A stretch of DNA of 64,000 bases from the NCBI RefSeq assembly GCF_003148685.1, contig NZ_QGGR01000020.1, forward strand, positions 103,036 to 167,035. The letters are read 5' to 3'. Position 1 is the stretch's first letter; each line of letters begins with the position of its first letter. The DNA is from Actinoplanes xinjiangensis. GTDB lineage: Bacteria > Actinomycetota > Actinomycetes > Mycobacteriales > Micromonosporaceae. The position numbers and the translations under genes are program-made. Of the stretch, positions 34,023 to 41,293 are shown piece after piece. Under the pieces are notes generated by a model. That model was not told the DNA's origin. It searched no databases and worked only from the letters and a program-made list of their open reading frames with translations.

Positions 34023-34373
34023 GTGTCTTCCTACACCGACCTCGCCCCGGGCATCCACCGCCAGCGCCTCGTGGTCGAGGGCTACCCCACGTTCACCATC
34101 ACCGACCAGCACATCAAGAAGTACCTGGCCGAACTCTCCGACGTCACCCGGATGACCACCCTGATCGAACCGGTGACCCACATCAGCGACCGGTACGGCT
34201 GGGCCGGCTGGATCCACTGGGAGACCTCCGGCGCGCACTTCTACTCGTGGGAACGGCCGATCTCGTTCTTCAGCGTCGACATCTACACCTGCAAGGCCTT
34301 CGACCCGGCCGACGTCGTCGCGTACACCCGGCGTTTCTTCGCCGCCACCGAGATCGTGGCGAAGGAGTTCTGA
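34023..34373 (+). CDS. SpeD-like decarboxylase (pyruvoyl type)
   Basis: Encodes 116 residues. It resembles small AdoMet decarboxylases (SpeD): WETSGAHFYSWERP (residues 66-79) followed by FFSVDIYTCKAFDP with C90. In the family the Ser of this region is cleaved to form the pyruvoyl cofactor. With S69 as that Ser the catalytic His at +5 is Tyr (Y74), while a His sits at +3 (H72). GTG start at 34023. Two bases separate its stop from the GNAT gene, so the pair is an operon. No SpeE is near. Confidence 0.6.
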   Translation: MSSYTDLAPGIHRQRLVVEGYPTFTITDQHIKKYLAELSDVTRMTTLIEPVTHISDRYGWAGWIHWETSGAHFYSWERPISFFSVDIYTCKAFDPADVVAYTRRFFAATEIVAKEF

Positions 34374-34375
34374 AC

Positions 34376-35218
34376 GTGACCGTCGGCTACCGCCTGCCGG
34401 CCGAACAGATCGCCGCCACCAGCCGCGCCTTCCTGACCGGCCCGCCCCGGCCCGCACAGCGCCCCGGACGGCCCGGCCGGTTCGTGGCCGTGATCGTCCG
34501 CGACGGTCACCCCCTCGCCGACGTCGGCCGCGCCGTCGAGACGGCCGTGTTCGAACCGGCGTTCGGCAACGACGCCACCGTGATGAGCGCCGAATACGGC
34601 CCGTACGAGAACCGCAGCCTGTTCTTCGTCGTCCTGGACCGCCGCACCGGCCTGCCCGCCGGCGCCACCCGGGTGATCGCCGGCGTCGGGGCCGAGGTCA
34701 AGACGATCGCCGACGCGCCCGCCCACATCGGCCGCAGCGCCGACGAGATCGTCGACGCCCACGGCATGCGCGACCAGACGGTGTGGGACTTCGCCACCGT
34801 CGCGGTGCTGCCGCACTACCGGGGCACCCGGTACGGGCTGACGGTCAGCTCCCTGCTGTACCGCGCGTTCGCCGTCGCCGCCACCCACGCCGGCGTCGAA
34901 CACGCGGTCGTGATGCTGGACGTACGCGCGTGGCGCAACATGACCCTGATCGGCAACCGCCTGTACCCGCTGGCCGGGTCGGCGCCGTTCGCCTATCTCG
35001 GCTCGGCCGACACCCGGGCGTTGTACGCGCGGATCCCCGACTTCGTCGCGGACATGACCCGGCAGGCCGCGGCCCTGCGCGGCTTCGGCACCGGGTATGC
35101 GGGCCGGATCCCCGGCCGTGGCTGGCGCAAGCTGGTGGCCCGGCGCGTCGCCGCGAACGTCTCGCACCGCCTCGCCACCGGCGACACCCTCGACCAGAAC
35201 ATCGTCCACGCCATTTAG
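34376..35218 (+). CDS. GNAT-like acyltransferase, partner of SpeD-like gene
   Basis: Encodes 280 residues, longer than ordinary GNATs. The core (about 60-215) shows SLFFVVLDRRTGLPAGATR, DFATVAVLPHYRGTRYGLTV with the acetyl-CoA loop pattern RGTRYGLTVSSLLYRA, and VMLDVRAWRNMTLIGN. The architecture is similar to N-acyl amino acid or autoinducer-like synthases. Start GTG at 34376, directly after the SpeD-like stop. Function of the pair: a decarboxylated amine produced by the first could be acylated by the second (inference). 35219-35407 has no gene I can support. Confidence 0.6.
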   Translation: MTVGYRLPAEQIAATSRAFLTGPPRPAQRPGRPGRFVAVIVRDGHPLADVGRAVETAVFEPAFGNDATVMSAEYGPYENRSLFFVVLDRRTGLPAGATRVIAGVGAEVKTIADAPAHIGRSADEIVDAHGMRDQTVWDFATVAVLPHYRGTRYGLTVSSLLYRAFAVAATHAGVEHAVVMLDVRAWRNMTLIGNRLYPLAGSAPFAYLGSADTRALYARIPDFVADMTRQAAALRGFGTGYAGRIPGRGWRKLVARRVAANVSHRLATGDTLDQNIVHAI

Positions 35219-35407
35219 CCGCCGTCCAGCTACGACCTGCGGCCCGTCGGCCGTGGCGATACTGCAACGTCGTCGACGCCGGATCCGGAGCATCCCCCGC
35301 CGCGCGGCCCGATGATTGCCGGCTTCCCGCGCGGCCGGTAGGAAGGGTTCACCCGGTTCGCGTGCGACGGCGACCCGGTGGATGCAGCGCGAGGGGAGAC
35401 GACAGCG

Positions 35408-35824
35408 ATGGCGACCGCGTACGGACCGCACGGAACCCTGGTGGCACGGTTCCTCGACGAGGTACGCACGAGACAGGTCGACTGGGCCGCGCACGCGGTA
35501 CTGGCGGACCACCCCGGGACGTCGCCCGCGATGACGGCGATCGCCGAGCTGCACTGGACGGACACGGTCCTGGATGCGCTGGACCGGGCCGGGCTGCGGG
35601 TCTTCGCCACGCTGGGACTGTCCCGCACCGACTTCGACGACCCCCTCGCGCTGGGGGACGTGAAGGTGAGTGTGTCGTCCGCGGTGAAGGCGATCGCGGC
35701 CGGCGACCGGCTCGCGATCGAGCATCGACGGGCACTGCTCGAGCCGTTCGTGGCGGCCGGATTCGAGTCGGCCGCCACCGCACTGCGCGACGACCACGAG
35801 CCGCGGTCGCAAGGGCACCGATGA
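35408..35824 (+). CDS. Helical protein, unknown, paralog 1 of pair
   Basis: Encodes 138 residues, all-alpha in prediction. It begins with AYGPHGTLVARFLDEVR and ends with LLEPFVAAGFESAATAL, both motifs repeated almost exactly in the next gene, so the two arose by tandem duplication and then diverged strongly in the middle. No cysteines or catalytic patterns. Overlaps the next gene by four bases (ATGA). Likely they form a heterodimer, as inferred from stoichiometric translation. Family not recognised. Confidence 0.65.
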   Translation: MATAYGPHGTLVARFLDEVRTRQVDWAAHAVLADHPGTSPAMTAIAELHWTDTVLDALDRAGLRVFATLGLSRTDFDDPLALGDVKVSVSSAVKAIAAGDRLAIEHRRALLEPFVAAGFESAATALRDDHEPRSQGHR

Positions 35825-36234
35825 GCGACGCGTTCGGAGTCCACGGTGCGGTCGTCGCACGGTTCCTCGACCAGGTTCGCCGGGCCTCCACCGGCGACTG
35901 GCGCCGATACCTGGAGGCGGTCGCCGGGCAGCCGCGGGGCGCACGGCGTGAGGTGCTGCGGACCCTGGAGCCACGACTCGGTGCCGCCGTCGAGACCGCG
36001 GTCGACCGGGCCGCGGACGAGGCCCACCGCAGCCTGCGGCTGTCCAGCGACCGGTTCCCCGGCGTGGAGGCACGCTTCATCGCCCTGCACACGGACGTGA
36101 TCACCGCGGCGCTGGTCCTCGCCGCCGGCGACACGCTGGGTCCGCACGCGCGGCAGGTGCTGTTGCAGCCGTTAGCCGACGCGGGATTCGAGGCAGCCGC
36201 GCACGCGCTGCCGGGGTCCGAGCCTGCCGCGTAA
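35821..36234 (+). CDS. Helical protein, unknown, paralog 2 of pair
   Basis: Encodes 137 residues. N-terminal FGVHGAVVARFLDQVRR and C-terminal LLQPLADAGFEAAAHAL match those of the preceding gene; the centre (LRTLEPRLGAAVETAVDRA and HTDVITAALVLAAGDTLG) is helical and alternates polar/nonpolar. It starts at ATG overlapping the previous stop. No known domain. Function unknown. Confidence 0.65.
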   Translation: MSDAFGVHGAVVARFLDQVRRASTGDWRRYLEAVAGQPRGARREVLRTLEPRLGAAVETAVDRAADEAHRSLRLSSDRFPGVEARFIALHTDVITAALVLAAGDTLGPHARQVLLQPLADAGFEAAAHALPGSEPAA

Positions 36235-36308
36235 GCGCTGCGCGACAGACCGGAGCGGAGCCATCCGCGACCGCCGCGCACCGTGGCGGTCGCCGGGAGC
36301 GGGTGCGC

Positions 36309-37049
36309 TCAGACGGCGCGGACCTCGGCGAGCCGCCTGACGGCGAACTCGTCGCCCCAGCAGACCGCGGCCTCCCACGCGGCCGACGCTTGCGCGGCGA
36401 TGTCGTACGTCCCGTCGTCGAGGCCGGCGGCGTTGCCGGGCAGCACCAGGTCGAGCTCGGGAACGTCGACGTGCGACTCGTCCCAGTCGATCAACGCGAC
36501 CCGGTCCGCGGTGACCAGAACGTTGCCGGCGTTGTTGGGATCGCCGTGCACCACGCAGGTCCGGCGCCCGGCCAGCCGCGCCCACGCCGCCCGGCATCGG
36601 GCGACAGCCTCCGCGGGCATCGCGGCGAGGTCGACCCTGGTCCCGGTGCCGGCGTGCAGAAGGTCGGCCGACGACCGCCACCCCGGGCGCTGCGGCCAGC
36701 CCCGCGTCAACCGATGCAGCTCCCGCAGTGCGGCGGCGACACGCTGCCAGTCGGCGTGCGTCTGCGGTGGCCCGCCCTCCAGGTGGGTCATCACCACCAG
36801 ACCGTCGACGAACAGCCGGCCGTCGCTTGCCGGAATCGGCACCGGCACGGTCAGACCAGCACGGTCGAGGTGGTGCAGCAGCGCGGTCTCCCACGCCAGA
36901 TCGGCATCACTTCGGGTACCGAGACGACCGACCGCGAGCCGCCCGCCGAACCGCACACTCCACACGTCGTTGGCGACGCCACCGGCGAACCGCTCGATGC
37001 GGACGGCGTCCTCACCCCACTGCCCGAGCGCCTCCCACCCCACGGCCAC
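36309..37049 (-). CDS. APH-type phosphotransferase
   Basis: Encodes about 246 residues. Catalytic loop TCVVHGDPNNAGNVLV with HGD and N, then ALIDWDESHVDVPELDLVLP with the metal Asp. LVVMTHLEGGPPQTHADW is the hinge region. Start is uncertain: the best GTG (37049) begins AVGWEALGQWGEDAVRI; an ATG at 37115 would add 22 residues of low complexity. Similar in pattern to streptomycete aminoglycoside kinases. Substrate unknown; this is one of four such kinases in the window. Confidence 0.75.
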   Translation of the reverse strand: MAVGWEALGQWGEDAVRIERFAGGVANDVWSVRFGGRLAVGRLGTRSDADLAWETALLHHLDRAGLTVPVPIPASDGRLFVDGLVVMTHLEGGPPQTHADWQRVAAALRELHRLTRGWPQRPGWRSSADLLHAGTGTRVDLAAMPAEAVARCRAAWARLAGRRTCVVHGDPNNAGNVLVTADRVALIDWDESHVDVPELDLVLPGNAAGLDDGTYDIAAQASAAWEAAVCWGDEFAVRRLAEVRAV

Positions 37050-37211
37050 ATCGTACGGTTCAGCAACCGCACCGCCCCGGCGCGCCCGGCAGCTCGCACC
37101 GCCCCTCACCCTCACCGGGAATCTCCCGGTTCAGAGTCAGCGTTCGATCTGTCGTTGATAGCCTGCCGCGGTGCCGACCATCACCCGCCCCGCCGCCTCG
37201 TACGACGCCTC

Positions 37212-37718
37212 ATGACGCTGAACCCCCGCCGCGCCGTCCGCGCGATCATCCTCGACGAGGACGACCGGATCCTGCTCTGCCGGTTCGTCTTCCCTCATCC
37301 GGCGGTACCGGAGCAGGCGAAAGTCGTCTGGGCGGCCCCGGGCGGCGGCATCGAACCCGGTGAGGACCGGTTGACGGCGCTGCGCCGTGAACTGCGTGAG
37401 GAGACCGGGCTGGTGGTCACCGCCGAGCCACCGCATGTCTGGCACCAGGAAGTCATCGCCGCCGACGTCGCACCGGGCTTCGACGGCATCGTCAACGACT
37501 ACTTCCTCATCCGCACGACCCACTTCCAGCCCCGCGGCGAGTTCACCGACGACGAACTCACCGCGCAGGAGAACCTGGCCGGATTCCGGTGGTGGTCCCT
37601 CCCGGAGATCACTGACTATGAGGGATCCGAGCTGTTCTCACCCCGCGACCTGACCACACCCTTGACGGCGCTGCTCACCACCGGGACACCCGCCCGGCCG
37701 GTCCGGCTCGGCCTCTAA
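37212..37718 (+). CDS. NUDIX hydrolase
   Basis: Encodes 168 residues. NUDIX box GGGIEPGEDRLTALRRELREETGL (shown as GGGIEPGED + ALRRELREETGL) is complete, preceded by RAVRAIILDEDDRILLCRF. The length matches ADP-ribose pyrophosphatase-like members. The divergent kinase gene lies about 160 bases upstream. Substrate cannot be determined from the sequence. Confidence 0.85.
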   Translation: MTLNPRRAVRAIILDEDDRILLCRFVFPHPAVPEQAKVVWAAPGGGIEPGEDRLTALRRELREETGLVVTAEPPHVWHQEVIAADVAPGFDGIVNDYFLIRTTHFQPRGEFTDDELTAQENLAGFRWWSLPEITDYEGSELFSPRDLTTPLTALLTTGTPARPVRLGL

Positions 37719-37871
37719 CACCCCGCGTGCGTTTCGGGTCGACTGCTCAGGCGGGCGCTCCCGGAGCGACCGGCCGGGAGGCGATCGCCCATGCGAGTGT
37801 CGCGGCGACGGCGATCTCCCGCGCTCTCGCGGAACACGAGAAAAGCCGGGCCTACCTGGAAGCCATGCCGG

Positions 37872-38189
37872 TCAGCAGCCGCATCCGCTGCCGGCGCACC
37901 CGCAGCCCGCTCCGCCCGCACGCTGGGCGGAGCGGCGCCGGTGCAGCCACCACATGCCCAGCGCCAGCACGGCGAGGCCGGCGGCGACGGCGAGCAGAGT
38001 CTGCTCCAGGATCGCGGCGCCCGCGCCGGTGAGCACCCCGGCGGCGATCAGCAGTGGCAGGGCGCAGCAGGCGGCGCAGGCTAGGGCGGCGAGCCCGCCG
38101 GTGACCTTGCTGCGCCGCGGCGGCGCGTTGTCGATCTGCACCGGCGCCGGCTCGGCGGTGCGGGTAGGCGGGGTGGCGGGCTGGCTCAT
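37872..38189 (-). CDS. Small Cys-rich membrane protein of the MerR operon
   Basis: Encodes 105 residues. Two membrane segments (about 31-52 and 60-82) with the cysteine pair AACCALPLL in the first, and a C-terminal cysteine-rich tail GAGCGCAGSGCGC. The pattern resembles mercury or metal uptake proteins of the MerC/MerT type (Cys pair inside the first helix), but the C-terminal tail is unusual. Its ATG overlaps the MerR stop. With the metal-type MerR regulator this suggests transport or binding of a thiophilic metal. Downstream, 37719-37871 holds nothing I can assign. Confidence 0.65.
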   Translation of the reverse strand: MSQPATPPTRTAEPAPVQIDNAPPRRSKVTGGLAALACAACCALPLLIAAGVLTGAGAAILEQTLLAVAAGLAVLALGMWWLHRRRSAQRAGGAGCGCAGSGCGC

Positions 38190-38620
38190 GCGGGCGCTCC
38201 GTCAGGTCGGGTCGTGGCAATGGTCAGGTACGGGATCGGGCAGTCGGTGCAGGTGCAGTTGGTGAGGCTGTCGCAGCGCGCGTCGACGACCTCGGTGAGC
38301 GTGCCGCGGATCGCGGTCAGGTCGGCGATCTTCCGATCGATCTCGGCGATCTTGTCGATCGCCCGTTGCCGCAGATCCGCACTCGGGTGCCGGCGGCTTC
38401 CGGCATCGAGGAGGCCGGCGACTTCGTCGAGGGTGAACCCGAGCCGTTGCGCCGCCTTGATCACGGTCAACAGGGCAACCGTGTCGGCTGGGTAGAGCCG
38501 ATGCCCGCCGTTGGACCGGACCGGTTCGGTGAGCAGGCCACGGCGTTCGTAGTAGCGCAGCGTCTGGATGTTGACGCCGGCCCGTTCGGCGACCTCGCCG
38601 GTGCGCAAGCCCTCCATCAT
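38186..38620 (-). CDS. MerR-family metal-responsive regulator
   Basis: Encodes 144 residues. Helix-turn-helix GEVAERAGVNIQTLRYYERRGLL and GHRLYPADTVALLTVIKAAQ are typical of MerR; the C-terminal RCDSLTNCTCTDCPIP provides four cysteines for metal binding (C-x6-C-x-C-x2-C), as in thiophilic-metal sensors. Its ATG overlaps the rhodanese stop; its stop overlaps the next ATG. It probably acts on the -35/-10 promoter with a 20-bp spacer upstream of the operon. Confidence 0.88.
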   Translation of the reverse strand: MMEGLRTGEVAERAGVNIQTLRYYERRGLLTEPVRSNGGHRLYPADTVALLTVIKAAQRLGFTLDEVAGLLDAGSRRHPSADLRQRAIDKIAEIDRKIADLTAIRGTLTEVVDARCDSLTNCTCTDCPIPYLTIATTRPDGAPA

Positions 38621-38961
38621 GACGCCCGCGCCGCGGTGCGGGCGCCCTCGAACGGCAGCCCGGCCTGCGCCCAGTCGGCTTTGCCACCGTCGTAGACCCG
38701 GACGTCGGTGTAGCCGAGCCGCTCGAATACCACCGCGGCCGTCTTGGAGCGTGTGCAGAACGGTCCGGAGCAGTAGGTGACCACGATCCGGTCGCGGTCC
38801 GGTACGAGCTGGGTCGCCAGGCCCACGGTGAGTTCGCCGGGCAGATTCACCGCGCCCGGCAGATGGTCCGCCTCGTAGTGAGCCGCGGGCAGGGCCTCGA
38901 CGACGGTGACGGCACCGGTGTCGAGCAGGGTGAGCAGGGCGTCCCGGCTGATGCGCTGCAT
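38617..38961 (-). CDS. Rhodanese-like protein
   Basis: Encodes 114 residues of one rhodanese domain: ALPAAHYEADHLPGAVNLPG and VTYCSGPFCTRSKTAAVVFERLGY with the active-site loop CSGPFCTRS (Cys present twice, the first being catalytic). Single-domain rhodaneses transfer sulfur or act in metal handling. Overlaps the preceding gene by one base and the MerR gene by four bases. Confidence 0.85.
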   Translation of the reverse strand: MQRISRDALLTLLDTGAVTVVEALPAAHYEADHLPGAVNLPGELTVGLATQLVPDRDRIVVTYCSGPFCTRSKTAAVVFERLGYTDVRVYDGGKADWAQAGLPFEGARTAARAS

Positions 38962-39305
38962 CAGGCGATCCCGGTCGCGACGGTGCTCGCGCGCTGGGCC
39001 AGCGAGGCGAGCACGTCGGCGTGTTGGGCGGACACCTCGATGTCGAGGACCACGACCTCACCGTCCGGCGCCGGCTCGGTGGCGATGGTGAAGGCGAAGA
39101 ACGAGCAGCACTCGGTCTCCCGCGCTGCCAGGTCCCGCACCGTGGCCGCGAGCCCGGCCGGGCCGGCCATCCGCAACCGGGCGTGCGTCGTGTCCATCTG
39201 CTCCACCTGACGCACCGCGGTGGCGAACAACGCGTCGAACTCCGCCAGCCGCAGCGGCTGCGCCGCTGTCGGCAACGTGCAGGCATCCGGAACCAGGAAA
39301 GACAT
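38961..39305 (-). CDS. Conserved protein of metal-response operon
   Basis: Encodes 114 residues. Signature ETECCSFFAFTIA with a Cys pair, and MAGPAGLAATVRDLAARE before it. Proteins with the ETECCSFF motif appear next to metal-type MerR regulators in actinomycetes; I know no experimental function. First gene of the four-gene operon, preceded by GAGGAGACC. The Cys pair suggests thiol-metal chemistry. Its stop and the rhodanese ATG overlap by one base. Confidence 0.65.
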   Translation of the reverse strand: MSFLVPDACTLPTAAQPLRLAEFDALFATAVRQVEQMDTTHARLRMAGPAGLAATVRDLAARETECCSFFAFTIATEPAPDGEVVVLDIEVSAQHADVLASLAQRASTVATGIA

Positions 39306-39347
39306 GCTGGTCTCCTCAAACAGGGCGCCATCCGCGCCGTCCGTCAG

Positions 39348-39379
39348 ACGGTAAGCCTGTACCTGGGTACCGCATGCAA
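39348..39379 (-). promoter_or_regulatory. MerR-type promoter with 20-bp spacer
   Basis: On the minus strand TTGCAT (39374-39379) and TACCGT (39348-39353) are separated by 20 bases, the over-long spacer expected of MerR-activated promoters. The spacer contains GGTACC plus flanking inverted-type sequence. It precedes the first gene by about 40 bases. Confidence 0.5.
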
Positions 39380-39656
39380 CCCCATCTTTGGAGTCAGCGG
39401 CGGCAGCCCGCCGACTGGCGGATCTCACATTCGTGCACGCTTTCCTCAACTGCTGCTCGCATCGACCGCTGGACACCGCGTCGGCCGTGTACAGAGGGAG
39501 ACACGCTGATGTCGTGGAAGCCTGCCCGCAATTGCGGCGATCGCTGGCGAGACCCACCGTCGCCAACGTCGGCCAAGTCCCGCCGGATTGCCGGATTTAC
39601 CGAATCCCGTCTGTAGCAGTCCTCAAGGCGAGGCTTACCGGGCCGATTCGTCCCTC

Positions 39657-41084
39657 ATGACTCGCCGGATGCTCACCTCCTATCTCGCCCTGGCCGGGCT
39701 CGCCGCTGTGGCGGCGGGTGTGACGTCCGGAAGGCCGTACGGCGATCTGCTGTACTTCGGCGCGTACCTGAGCATCGTGGTTGCCGTCTGCTGGTCGGCA
39801 GTGAGCCGGCGCCGTAGCGGGGACCGGATGCCCTGGCTGTACGTCGCGGTGGGGCAGGTCGCCTGGCTGGCCGGGGACGCCGTCTACCCGATCAGCACCC
39901 TGTTGCAGCGCGCCGAGGACGGGTCGGCCTCGGCGGTGCTGTGGACGATCGGCTACCTGGCGTACGGTGCGGCGCTGGTCGCGATGGCGCGGCGCAGGGC
40001 GGGCCGCTGGCTGCGGCCCGCCGTCCTGGACATGCTGACCCTGACCGTGGCGTCCTCGATCGTGATCTGGGTGGTGTTCGTCTCGCCGTACCTGGCGGAG
40101 CTGGCCGCCGATCCCCTCGGCGCCTACCTGTACGTGATGGCCCCGCTGGGAGACATCGGCATCGTCGCCGGAGTGCTGCTACTGGTGCTGTCACCGGGCC
40201 GGCGTACCGGTGCGACACGGTTGCTGTTGCTGTCGGCGGTCCTGCGGATCGTGGCTGACCTGGGCGGTAGTTTCATCCCGTCGATAGAGCTGGCGATAGC
40301 GGTCAGCACGGGTGTGATCCTGCTGAGCAACTCCCTGCTCGTCGCCGCTGCCCTGCACGTCAACAGCAATGAGTTGACCGTCGCGGCCCGCCAGGCACCC
40401 ACCTTGCATCCCGCCCGGGTCTGGTTCCTCGGCGTGGGCCTGCTGACCGCGCCGGCGGTCCTGTTCGCCCGCCACGAATACGTCGAGGCCGAACGTGTCC
40501 TGTTGTTCGCCGCCACGCTGGCGACCGCCGCGTTCATCCTGGCCCGGTTCGCCACCGCGCTGCGGTCACTGGAACAGGCAGAACGCACCCTCAGCTACCG
40601 CAGCCGCCACGACGCACTGACCGGGCTGCTCAACCGGACCGCGCTCGGCGACGAACTCGACGCGTGCCCGCCCGGCTCGACCGTGCTCTACCTCGATCTG
40701 GACGGTTTCAAGACGGTCAACGACACCGCCGGGCACGCCGCCGGTGACACGATCCTGCAGACGGTGTCCCAGCGGCTGAAAGCCGCCGTACGCGAATGTG
40801 ACCTGGTCGCACGCCTCGGCGGCGACGAGTTCGTTGTCGTCCTGACCGGCCTCGACAGCGCCGACGGCATCCGGGTCGCCGACCGCATCCTGCACGACGT
40901 GGCCATGCCCGTCGAACACGACGGCGCCTGGTACACCGTCGGCGCCAGCATCGGCATCGCCAGCCCCGCCACCACCGACACCCCCTGGCGGCCCACCGCC
41001 CTGCTCCGCGCCGCCGACACCGCCATGTACCAGGCCAAACGACTCGGCCGCGGCCAATGGATCCTCGCCGACACGCCCGCTTGA
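39657..41084 (+). CDS. Membrane diguanylate cyclase (GGDEF)
   Basis: Encodes 475 residues. About eight to nine membrane segments (about 5-300, with two short loops) form a 7TM-like sensor, followed by a GGDEF domain: SRHDALTGLLNRTALGDEL, VLYLDLDGFKTVND, the intact active site RLGGDEFVVVL and the inhibitory RECD (I-site) five residues before it. It should make cyclic di-GMP in response to an unknown membrane signal, with product inhibition. Start at ATG 39657 preferred; upstream residues are not coding-like. Confidence 0.88.
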   Translation: MTRRMLTSYLALAGLAAVAAGVTSGRPYGDLLYFGAYLSIVVAVCWSAVSRRRSGDRMPWLYVAVGQVAWLAGDAVYPISTLLQRAEDGSASAVLWTIGYLAYGAALVAMARRRAGRWLRPAVLDMLTLTVASSIVIWVVFVSPYLAELAADPLGAYLYVMAPLGDIGIVAGVLLLVLSPGRRTGATRLLLLSAVLRIVADLGGSFIPSIELAIAVSTGVILLSNSLLVAAALHVNSNELTVAARQAPTLHPARVWFLGVGLLTAPAVLFARHEYVEAERVLLFAATLATAAFILARFATALRSLEQAERTLSYRSRHDALTGLLNRTALGDELDACPPGSTVLYLDLDGFKTVNDTAGHAAGDTILQTVSQRLKAAVRECDLVARLGGDEFVVVLTGLDSADGIRVADRILHDVAMPVEHDGAWYTVGASIGIASPATTDTPWRPTALLRAADTAMYQAKRLGRGQWILADTPA

Positions 41085-41235
41085 CACCGCCGGCCCCGAA
41101 CCAGGGAAGCTGTCGAAATCAGAACGGTCCAGAACGGGCGCCCCAGTGAGTTCCTCGCGATGCCCGCTGACCGTAGAGGAAGCGACGTGGCCCGCGCCGC
41201 CCTGCCCGAGCACCTCGGCCGGCGACCCCCGAGCG

Positions 41236-41265
41236 GGAGGCCCGCAGCCAGGGCTGCGGGCCTCC
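41236..41265. terminator. Strong bidirectional terminator
   Basis: Perfect 14-base stem GGAGGCCCGCAGCC / GGCTGCGGGCCTCC around AG. Located between the converging diguanylate cyclase (+) and the secreted pseudo-trypsin (-) genes, so it can serve both. Confidence 0.8.
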
Positions 41266-41293
41266 GTTCACGAGCTTGAACCGGTAGACGGCG

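Noticed and set aside
37727..37900. Forward reading AHASVAATAISRALAEHEKS downstream of the NUDIX gene
   Set aside because: Helical character over about 45 codons, but it runs into the antisense of the Cys-rich membrane gene and has no ribosome site.
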